Origin: Rickettsiales bacterium | GTDB lineage: Bacteria > Pseudomonadota > Alphaproteobacteria > Rickettsiales > UBA1997 | Assembly: GCA_947455845.1 (NCBI GenBank) | Contig: CANGQE010000066.1 | Span: 1-7,242, forward strand | Reading direction: 5' to 3' | DNA length: 7,242 bases | Shown: piece by piece, positions 1 to 4,409 of the stretch | Numbering within the stretch: the first letter of the stretch is position 1 | Layout of the letters: every line of letters begins with the position of its first letter | The notes under the pieces: model-generated | Seen by the model: only the letters and a program-made list of their open reading frames with translations | Databases searched by the model: none | Told to the model about the DNA's origin: nothing | Program-made: the position numbers and the translations under genes

Positions 1-583
1 ATAGAAATTCTTTGCTTTCAAGAATGGAAAGGGCTTTTGGATCGAAAATTGTATTGTATGTATAGGAACTTAAATCCTCTTCAGTCGGAGCATTTTTGAT
101 TTTTTTGATGCAAGTAACAAAATTATTCTCTTGCCAATCTCTCAATATTTTTTCTTCGACTTCAGCTTGTTTGAGTCCAGATAATTTTTGAAGATTCTTA
201 ATTAACTTATTTTTTAACTTATCGAGATCAATTAGCAGCTCATCATATCTAGCCTTATTGATAGGATCGACTAAAATGTTGGTGATAGAGGTGGTATCGG
301 CGCTAATATCTATTTCGGATTTTAGAACATAAATAACTTCTTTTCCAATTTCAGCATCATCTACCTTAACCGTGCATGTTGTGGGGCGATTATAGCGCTC
401 TTCTTTTGGCGATTTCCCCTTGGATAAATCCTCAAATGTTCTTGAAAAAGAAGTTTTCATTACTCCATTAGGAGCATAGATAGCGTAAGCTTTCGCTTTT
501 CCTGTAGAAGTCTCAAAATCAAAAGTATGCCTTAATGATTGAATGCCGTAACAATTTTTAAGCTCTATTGTAAGATTTTGCAT
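1..583 (-). CDS. SMC/ABC-like AAA ATPase, N-terminal part (runs off left edge)
   Basis: The minus-strand frame opens with ATG at 583-581 and stays open to base 1, giving 194 codons of a longer protein. The start reads MQNLTIELKNCYGIQSL, a beta-strand typical of RecF/SMC/ABC-type ATPases, followed by a P-loop at residues 37-45 (A-P-N-G-V-M-K-T-S). The Walker A lysine and threonine are present, but the glycine normally before the lysine is methionine. Residues about 120-150 are rich in K, L and E and look like the beginning of a coiled coil, as expected after the N-terminal lobe of such proteins. Walker B and the signature motif would lie beyond the window. From memory, proteins with a similar APNGVMKTS loop are annotated as AAA ATPases or 'phage infection protein'; I cannot verify that here. 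The gene begins 31 bases after the vapC stop on the same strand, so it is probably the third gene of the vapBC operon. No clear Shine-Dalgarno sequence is visible. A role in defence or DNA surveillance is inference only. Confidence 0.72.
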   Translation of the reverse strand, partial: MQNLTIELKNCYGIQSLRHTFDFETSTGKAKAYAIYAPNGVMKTSFSRTFEDLSKGKSPKEERYNRPTTCTVKVDDAEIGKEVIYVLKSEIDISADTTSITNILVDPINKARYDELLIDLDKLKNKLIKNLQKLSGLKQAEVEEKILRDWQENNFVTCIKKIKNAPTEEDLSSYTYNTIFDPKALSILESKEFL

Positions 584-614
584 AATCAGGATGGGGTTAG
601 GTTAAATTTATTGG

Positions 615-1001
615 TTATCTCAATAGCTGTATTTTAATGCCCAGCTCCAACTCCTTCCAAACCCTATCCGCAGTTAATACCGGAAGATTTTTAAGTTTAG
701 CCAAAGCCAAACAGGCTCTATCTCCGAATGAGAGTCCATGAGCCTTGGTACTTTCATCAAGCTGCGCCGAAACAATCGCCTGCTCCGTGTCAAAATCTTC
801 AATATGTAAGAAAGTTTCTTTCAAAGATTTAATTACCTGCTCTTGCCCGAATCCTTTCCTAGCAAGAACTGTTATTACTTCAGAAAAGTTCACGCTCGAA
901 ACAATCGCCCGCTCTAGGTTTTCAACAACAATCTCATGCCCCTGCTCCATCTTAAGCAGTGCCAATATTGCCGAAGCGTCAAATACAATTTTATCAGTCA
1001 T
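615..1001 (-). CDS. vapC: VapC-type PIN-domain ribonuclease toxin
   Basis: This 128-residue protein is the usual length for a single PIN domain. The acidic metal-binding residues sit where the family has them: D8 (VFDASAILAL), E41 (NFSEV), D94 (SFGDRACLALA) and D112 (VLTADRVW). All four are intact, so the enzyme is predicted to be an active Mg2+-dependent endoribonuclease. VapC toxins cut RNA, often initiator tRNA or rRNA; the target here cannot be read from sequence. It follows vapB with one base between vapB stop and vapC ATG, the usual translationally coupled antitoxin-toxin layout. A purine-rich AAAGAAGAG inside the end of vapB can serve as ribosome binding site. The product is cytoplasmic and would be neutralised by VapB. 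Its place beside a recombinase suggests it helps stabilise the integrated element. Confidence 0.93.
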   Translation of the reverse strand: MTDKIVFDASAILALLKMEQGHEIVVENLERAIVSSVNFSEVITVLARKGFGQEQVIKSLKETFLHIEDFDTEQAIVSAQLDESTKAHGLSFGDRACLALAKLKNLPVLTADRVWKELELGIKIQLLR

Positions 1002-1002
1002 T

Positions 1003-1239
1003 TTAAATCTCTTCTTTGCGGCGCATTTCTAAAAGCTCATCAACAAAACTGTCGGTGCTGCTTTTAAAAAGTGCCTGTAATTTTTTTAAAGATTGCTTCG
1101 GACTATGGATAACGATGTCATTATCCGGAGATAATTTCACCACCAACTCGTCACCTGCTTTTAAGTTCAATTGTTTTCTAAAAATGGCTGGAATTATCAT
1201 TCTACCATTTTCTCCAACTGTTACATTAAATTCTCTCAT
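1003..1239 (-). CDS. vapB: VapB-type antitoxin, SpoVT-AbrB swapped-hairpin fold
   Basis: This 78-residue protein has an N-terminal AbrB/MazE-type DNA-binding domain at residues about 4-48 (VTVGENGRMIIPAIFRKQL, then LKAGDELVVKL, then a short strand IVIHSP). GRMIIPAIFRKQL corresponds to the family's G-R-(I/V)-x-I-P-x-x-(I/L)-R pattern. The C-terminal 30 residues (LKKLQALFKSSTDSFVDELLEMRRKEEI) form an amphipathic, charged tail of the sort that wraps around the toxin. The gene sits immediately upstream of vapC on the same strand, one base apart. Antitoxins of this type repress their own operon by binding palindromes near the promoter. Two perfect 8-4-8 palindromes lie 58 and 98 bases upstream of the start and are natural operator candidates. 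The ATG is preceded only by a weak TAGGT-like ribosome binding site. Confidence 0.92.
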   Translation of the reverse strand: MREFNVTVGENGRMIIPAIFRKQLNLKAGDELVVKLSPDNDIVIHSPKQSLKKLQALFKSSTDSFVDELLEMRRKEEI

Positions 1240-1296
1240 AATACCTATTTTTGGTTTAACCCTAATTCCTACGTCAGGAGAATTGTATCTAATCAG

Positions 1297-1316
1297 CCCT
1301 TTTTATCTAAAAAGGG
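1297..1316. repeat. Perfect 8-4-8 palindrome in vapB leader
   Basis: CCCTTTTT (1297-1304) and AAAAAGGG (1309-1316) are exact reverse complements around ATCT. The palindrome lies between the candidate vapBC promoter and the vapB start, so it could be an AbrB-type operator or a leader RNA hairpin. Its centre is exactly 40 bp from that of the next palindrome, which has the same arm and spacer lengths. Its core, TTTATCTAA, recurs at 1374-1382. Confidence 0.75.
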
Positions 1317-1324
1317 TCTAGAAT

Positions 1325-1353
1325 AAAGTATTACCCTATTTGACTAATGTCAA
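1325..1353 (-). promoter_or_regulatory. Candidate sigma-70 promoter for vapB-vapC-ATPase
   Basis: Read on the minus strand, a perfect TTGACA (1353-1348) is followed after 17 bases by TACTTT (1330-1325), a -10 matching three of six consensus positions. The -35 lies inside the palindrome at 1337-1356, a layout suited to autorepression by VapB. A second -10-like TACAAT lies at 1287-1282 but has no good -35 at proper distance. The predicted leader would be roughly 80 bases long and contain the 1297-1316 palindrome. Confidence 0.5.
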
Positions 1354-1356
1354 ATA
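1337..1356. promoter_or_regulatory. Perfect 8-4-8 palindrome overlapping -35, likely operator
   Basis: TATTTGAC (1337-1344) and GTCAAATA (1349-1356) are exact reverse complements separated by TAAT. The right arm holds the TTGACA -35 of the leftward promoter, so a dimer bound here would block polymerase. AbrB-fold antitoxins are known to bind such sites upstream of vapBC. A role in controlling the divergent recombinase, or as a recombinase accessory site, is possible too. Confidence 0.55.
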
Positions 1357-1410
1357 ATTACATCACCCTCCCCTTTATCTAAAAAATGACAAACCTCTTT
1401 ACTTTTAAAA

Positions 1411-1444
1411 AGTACTTAAGATAACTCGCTTTATCTTAAGTACT
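1411..1444. repeat. 34-bp inverted repeat, 14-bp arms and 6-base spacer, upstream of recombinase
   Basis: AGTACTTAAGATAA (1411-1424) and TTATCTTAAGTACT (1431-1444) are perfect reverse complements around CTCGCT. The repeat ends 26 bases before the recombinase ATG. A shorter palindrome, ACTTTT-A-AAAAGT (1401-1413), abuts it. Paired arms around a 6-8 base spacer are the geometry of tyrosine-recombinase core sites (dif, loxP), so a crossover site or recombinase-bound operator is plausible. Alternatives are an operator for another regulator or an RNA hairpin in the leader. The palindrome also spans a weak promoter-like pair (TTTACT at 1398, GATAAC at 1420). Confidence 0.7.
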
Positions 1445-1470
1445 ACGATTAAGCAAAAATTCCTAAAAAA

Positions 1471-2454
1471 ATGACTAACGAACTCGAAATCCAAAAAACT
1501 GAAAATTTTGCCCTGGCTAAAATCGAGGAAATTTCCGAAGAAATAATTTGGCTGGAAAATTTCACCTCGAAGGCAACTCAAAAAACTTACAAAGCCACCG
1601 TCAAAAAATTCTGCTCGATGTTCGAAATAAAAAATGTCGAACAATTAAGATCTGTCACATCGATGCATATTATAAAATTTCGTGATGCGATGAAAGCCGC
1701 AGGAGAAAAAAACTCGAGCATCAATAATAGAATGGCCGGACTTTCTTCGCTTTTCAAACATCTCATCGAGCGCCAGGTACTGAAATCAAATCCGGTGTAT
1801 GGTGTCAAAGCGATGAAGAAGAATTGCCAAAAAGTCAGTAGCCGAGCACTCACTAACGCTGAAGCCGAAGCAATCCTTCAACAACCAGATACTTCCAAGC
1901 TTATTGGCCTCCGGGATAAAGCGATACTATCTATATTGTTCAATGTTGGAACGAGGGTAGGGACTATTGCATCGCTTAAGGTCAGAGACATCCATGAAGA
2001 AAATGGCTACATGATTTTTGACATGCACTTGAAGGGCGACAAGCGTAATAAAGTAGCGGTGAATTCGCACATTCAAGCAACTTTAAAAACTTACTTCGAA
2101 GCAATGGGCTACTACAGCGTAGATTCTCAGGGGAAAATTAAGATCAGTGCCGATGGAGATTTGCCGGTGTTTCCGCGGATGTCTAATAACCCGAAGTTAC
2201 ACGATTTTACCAAACATTTAAGCACAACCTCGGTTTGGCTGCTCTGGCAGAAATATGTTACCAAAGCTGATGTTGAAAGAACTCGTCCACATTGCGCCAG
2301 ATCAACATTTATTACCGAAGCTTTTAAAGCCGGCGGAGATTTGCAATTTATACAACAGACTGCCGGGCATAGTGACCCAAGAACAACGATCAGTTACAAT
2401 CAGAACGAGATGCAGTATAAGAATTCAGCGAGCTTTAAGGTGAATTTTGGTTAG
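1471..2454 (+). CDS. int: Tyrosine recombinase / phage-type integrase
   Basis: This 327-residue protein is complete and of normal length for an XerC/D-like or phage-type integrase. Residues about 25-110 form the N-terminal core-binding (SAM-like) domain (KATQKTYKATVKKFCSMF ... INNRMAGLSSLFKHLIER). The catalytic domain spans about 125-315. The active-site residues can all be placed: R162 (GTRVGTIASL), K188 (LKGDK), H274 and R277 (PHCARSTF, a variant of the usual HxLRHT box), H300 (AGHSDPRTT) and nucleophile Y309 (TISYNQ). The enzyme should therefore be active in DNA strand exchange. The ATG at 1471 has no strong Shine-Dalgarno sequence, only an A-rich leader. Its stop lies 28 bases before a tRNA 3'-end fragment, the classic place for an integrase that targets a tRNA gene. 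It is transcribed away from vapBC, from a shared palindrome-rich intergenic region. No excisionase gene is visible. Confidence 0.93.
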   Translation: MTNELEIQKTENFALAKIEEISEEIIWLENFTSKATQKTYKATVKKFCSMFEIKNVEQLRSVTSMHIIKFRDAMKAAGEKNSSINNRMAGLSSLFKHLIERQVLKSNPVYGVKAMKKNCQKVSSRALTNAEAEAILQQPDTSKLIGLRDKAILSILFNVGTRVGTIASLKVRDIHEENGYMIFDMHLKGDKRNKVAVNSHIQATLKTYFEAMGYYSVDSQGKIKISADGDLPVFPRMSNNPKLHDFTKHLSTTSVWLLWQKYVTKADVERTRPHCARSTFITEAFKAGGDLQFIQQTAGHSDPRTTISYNQNEMQYKNSASFKVNFG

Positions 2455-2482
2455 TTTTGAGAAATATAGAACGGCATGTTCC

Positions 2483-2510
2483 GAGAGTTCGAATCTCATG
2501 CCCTCCGCCA
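2483..2510 (+). other. tRNA 3'-end fragment, probable attachment site (att)
   Basis: GAG-TTCGAAT-CTC matches a T-arm with its invariant TTCGAAT loop, and GCCCTCC-G-CCA (2500-2510) matches an acceptor 3' strand, discriminator G and encoded CCA. This looks like the end of a serine-type tRNA (a 5' start of GGAGGGC would pair with it). No D-arm, anticodon arm or 5' acceptor strand precedes it; upstream is the integrase gene and a short spacer. Two T-stem pairs are imperfect, as expected where the conserved core gives way to unrelated sequence. Integrases commonly recombine in this part of tRNA genes. The orientation implies that the element lies to the left and the flanking genome begins after 2510. 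An outer GGCATG (2473-2478) / CATGCC (2498-2503) inverted repeat also frames the site. Confidence 0.72.
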
Positions 2511-2562
2511 TAATACCAAAAAAACATAGTCTCTAACCAAGATTATCAGCCAGAGAGTATCT

Positions 2563-2593
2563 CGCGAAACGCCAGTAATTGGGGCGTCTCGCG
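2563..2593 (+). terminator. Hairpin resembling a tRNA/operon terminator
   Basis: CGCGA-a-ACGCC (2563-2573) pairs with GGCGT-c-TCGCG (2583-2593), giving a ten-pair, GC-rich stem with one A/C mismatch and a nine-base loop. It is followed by the T-rich stretch GTATTTCGATTTTCATTT. It lies about 50 bases after the tRNA-like CCA end and could be the terminator of the original tRNA gene. The T-tract is interrupted, so the call is moderate. Confidence 0.5.
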
Positions 2594-2812
2594 GTATTTC
2601 GATTTTCATTTCACCTTCACCTTCCTCTCTCCAAATCTTCAGATTTTCTTCAAATTTTTAGCAATTCTCTCTCTGTTTCTCCGTTTCACCTTCACCTTTG
2701 CGAAAAAGGTGAATATCGATAGATGCTGAGTTCAGGAGCTTTTCATAAAACTTTTCCCTTTGCTACTCCAAGTGAGTTTTTTGGCTTTTTTGCGAACTTG
2801 TCGCAGCCAAAA
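2594..2812. repeat. Non-coding stretch with a repeated CACCTT motif and hairpins
   Basis: No convincing gene is present. TTTCACCTTCACCTT occurs twice, at 2609-2623 and 2684-2698, separated by a pyrimidine-rich CTCTCT-type stretch. The second copy runs into a perfect 9-bp hairpin, TTCACCTTT (2691-2699) and AAAGGTGAA (2705-2713), with loop GCGAA. A further hairpin, TTTTGGCT (2779-2786) with AGCCAAAA (2805-2812) and an inner GCGA/TCGC stem, ends exactly at the stop codon of the cation-efflux remnant. It may mark the 3' end of that gene, but no following T-tract is visible on the minus strand. Confidence 0.6.
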
Positions 2813-3075
2813 TTAATGGTTATGAGTCTTAGCTAAATTGCATTCATCACTAGAATCTCCAACCTCAATCTGAATCGTGGAGTGGCCAATATTAAAATGA
2901 TGTTCAAGATGATGTTCGATTTTTTTGATAAAATTATTATCAGGTTGGCAATCCATTAGAATGTGTGCCGATAGTGCAAATTCGCTGGTGCTCATTGCCC
3001 AGATGTGGAGATCGTGAACTTCTTTTACATTCTTTAAGCTGCTTAAATAGGTTTTGACTTTGGTATAATCTATTA
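2813..3075 (-). pseudogene. Cation diffusion facilitator (CzcD-like), C-terminal fragment cut by IS3
   Basis: The minus-strand frame from about 3075 to the stop at 2813 gives some 87 residues matching the cytoplasmic C-terminal domain of CDF metal transporters: IDYTKVKTYLSSLKNV, then VHDLHIWAMSTSEFALSAHIL, then HHFNIGHSTIQIEV, then a short His-bearing tail (KTHNH). In the family this domain dimerises and senses Zn2+, Cd2+ or Co2+, following six transmembrane helices. Those helices are absent: homology stops where the IS3 left end begins, and the first few codons of the open frame (MGV) come from the IS terminus. The rest of the gene is not found beyond the IS in this window. The fragment cannot transport ions and is a relic. 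Confidence 0.85.
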
Positions 3076-3157
3076 TGACCCCCAAAAACCAGACAACTTT
3101 TTTCCCAATTTAGAGTTCTCTTTTTAAATATTTTCCCAATATTTTTAGGAGTAAAAA

Positions 3158-3463
3158 ATGCCCAGAGGTCAGAAGAATAATTACAGTCCATCTTTTAAAA
3201 AACAGGTCGCTCTCGAGGCGATAAAAGGGGACAAAACAATTTCTCAGATTGCGTCAGAATTTAAAGTCTTTCCTGCCAGAATTCATCAATGGAGAAAGCA
3301 GCTTTTACTTAGCTGTGAACAAGTTTTTCTCGATGAGAAGCCAAGCGACAAAGCCTTTAACAAAAGCCTGTTGGAGAAGGATCAACAGATAGAAAATCTT
3401 CAGAAGAAGGTCGGAGAGCTAACGATGGCTAACGATTTTTATAAAAAAAAATTTCTCAGCTAA
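3158..3463 (+). CDS. IS3-family transposase OrfA (helix-turn-helix)
   Basis: This 101-residue protein starts MPRGQKNNYSPSFKKQVAL, the standard opening of IS3-group OrfA. Residues about 10-50 form the HTH_Tnp_1 helix-turn-helix (EAIKGDKTISQIASEFKVF, then ARIHQWRKQLL), which binds the terminal repeats. Residues about 68-95 (SLLEKDQQIENLQKKVGELTMANDFY) are a leucine-zipper-like coiled coil used for multimerisation. A good AGGAG (3147-3151) lies six bases before the ATG. The gene ends just after a run of nine A's at which ribosomes can slip into the orfB frame. Alone, OrfA commonly acts as a regulator of transposition. Confidence 0.92.
   Translation: MPRGQKNNYSPSFKKQVALEAIKGDKTISQIASEFKVFPARIHQWRKQLLLSCEQVFLDEKPSDKAFNKSLLEKDQQIENLQKKVGELTMANDFYKKKFLS
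3443..3451 (+). promoter_or_regulatory. Programmed -1 frameshift site (A9 run) joining orfA to orfB
   Basis: Nine consecutive A's lie near the end of orfA. orfB is in the -1 frame relative to orfA, and that frame is open from 3445 through the orfB ATG (KKISQLKLSEKVSMIELDH). A -1 slip here yields one OrfAB protein, the transposase form used throughout the IS3 family. Confidence 0.75.
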
Positions 3464-3483
3464 AATTATCAGAAAAAGTCAGC

Positions 3484-4245
3484 ATGATTGAGCTTGATCA
3501 TGCTGACTTAAATGTTTCTAAGCAATCTTTGCTGCTCGATCTAAACCGCACCAGTCTTTACTACAAGCGCACTATTCTTGACGATACTGAGCTAGCAAAT
3601 CAGATTCACGAGATTTACCTCAAGAACAAATGCATTTACGGCTACAGAAAAATCACTGCTGCTCTACGTCATGATTTCGGAGTTATTTCTAATCGGAAGA
3701 AGGTGGCAAGAATCATGCGGGAGATGAAGATTGTTGGGCTTTACCCACGTAAAAGGATCAAGACTACAATTGCTGATTCAGCCCATCAGAAATTTGCTTA
3801 CTTGCTCAAGGAATTAATCATCTCATTCCCTAATCAGGTTTGGGCTACGGACATTACTTACATCGCTCTGCCGTCAGGGTTTGTTTATCTCGTGGCTATT
3901 ATTGATATCTACAGCCGCTATATTCTTGATCACAAAATTGCCGTGAGTCTGGATGCAGAGTTCTGTTGTAAATGCCTTGCCGATGCCTTGAAAAAAGAAC
4001 ATCATCCACAGATTTTTAACTCTGACCAAGGATCACAGTTTACCTCAACCGACTTCATTGAAATTCTGCAAAAGAATCAGATTAAAATCAGCATGGATGG
4101 CAAAGGTAGATGCTTCGACAACATCTTCGTCGAGAGGCTTTGGAGAACAATTAAGCAAGAAGATGTCTACTACCAGCGCTACGAAACAGTAGCTGAAGCC
4201 AAGAAGTGTTTAAGTGAATTTATTCTGTGGTACAATTATGGGTGA
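3484..4245 (+). CDS. IS3-family transposase OrfB (DDE integrase domain), C-terminally truncated
   Basis: These 253 residues hold an HTH_21-like segment (NKCIYGYRKITAAL, RKKVARIMREMKI) followed by the rve integrase core. The catalytic triad is complete: D123 (VWATDITYI), D181 (FNSDQGSQF) and E217 (DNIFVERLWRTIKQE), with 35 residues between the second D and the E. The usual product is the frameshift fusion with OrfA rather than protein from this ATG, because the frame is open back to the A9 run. The C-terminus ends SEFILWYNYG-stop, whereas homologues continue with an RPHxALG-type segment of a few dozen residues. The catalytic core survives, but the element has lost its right end, so self-mobility is doubtful. 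Confidence 0.9.
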   Translation: MIELDHADLNVSKQSLLLDLNRTSLYYKRTILDDTELANQIHEIYLKNKCIYGYRKITAALRHDFGVISNRKKVARIMREMKIVGLYPRKRIKTTIADSAHQKFAYLLKELIISFPNQVWATDITYIALPSGFVYLVAIIDIYSRYILDHKIAVSLDAEFCCKCLADALKKEHHPQIFNSDQGSQFTSTDFIEILQKNQIKISMDGKGRCFDNIFVERLWRTIKQEDVYYQRYETVAEAKKCLSEFILWYNYG

Positions 4246-4374
4246 AATTGCATAAACAGGGTAAAACCACCACGGGATTTTGACTGGAACATTGACTTTA
4301 TTGATTGTAAGTCACTTTTCTATTTCCAGAAATGCCTATTTTTCTTAGAGGGCGTAAGGATGGCGATGTAAGTC
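4246..4374. other. Non-coding junction between truncated IS3 and the T4SS-type genes
   Basis: No convincing gene is present. A plus-strand frame from about 4277 (DFDWNIDFIDCKSLF...) lacks a start and matches nothing I recognise. The sequence changes character at about 4240, where IS3 homology ends, so the breakpoint of the rearrangement lies here. The interrupted cation-efflux gene does not resume, so the IS is not flanked by both halves of its target. Confidence 0.55.
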
Positions 4375-4409
4375 AAAAAGTCTCTACTCATACTAAATAA
4401 GGCTAGAGA
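4375..4409 (-). terminator. Rho-independent terminator overlapping the coupling-ATPase stop codon
   Basis: On the minus strand TCTCTA-(gc)-CTTAT (4409-4397) pairs with ATGAG-TAGAGA (4391-4381) around the loop TTAGT, and is followed by CTTTTT (4380-4375). The stem has eleven pairs including one wobble and a two-base bulge. The stop codon (4405-4403) sits within the stem, so the hairpin would close the leftward two-gene unit. Confidence 0.68.

Larger units (their letters stand above)
3076..4245 (+). mobile_element. IS3-family insertion sequence, right end missing
   Basis: The left terminus appears to start at TGACCCCCAAAAACCAGACA (3076-3095), similar to ends of the TGACCCC-type IS3 elements. 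Two overlapping-frame genes follow: orfA (HTH) and orfB (DDE transposase). The coding content is nearly intact, but orfB stops just after WYNYG, where IS3 transposases normally continue for a few dozen residues. No inverted copy of the left end (…GGGGGTCA) occurs to the right. The true right end was therefore lost by deletion or rearrangement at about 4240, so no target duplication can be identified. A short direct repeat, TTTTCCCAAT, occurs at 3100-3109 and 3131-3140 in the leader. Confidence 0.85.

Noticed and set aside
745..1321. Plus-strand open frames at 745-1032 and 1016-1321
   Set aside because: They are antisense to vapC and vapB, have Ser/Cys-rich compositions without domain features, and lack ribosome binding sites.
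1297..1444. CRISPR array from the multiple palindromes
   Set aside because: The palindromes differ in sequence, there are no identical direct repeats with regular spacers, and no cas genes are present.
1405..1853. Minus-strand frames at 1405-1644 and 1587-1853
   Set aside because: They lie antisense to the recombinase, whose protein has all catalytic residues; the antisense peptides show no domain.
2255..2443. Plus-strand 62-codon frame inside int
   Set aside because: Alternate frame within the catalytic domain of the recombinase; a shadow.
2473..2510. Complete tRNA or tmRNA gene
   Set aside because: Only the T-arm and acceptor 3' strand are present; no 5' acceptor strand, D-arm or anticodon arm can be found upstream.
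2940..3191. Minus-strand 83-codon frame across the IS left end
   Set aside because: It crosses the junction between efflux relic and IS in a different frame from the CDF homology and resembles no known protein.
4277..4375. Short frame DFDWNIDFIDCKSLF... in the junction region
   Set aside because: No start codon or ribosome binding site and no recognisable family; too short to support as a gene.
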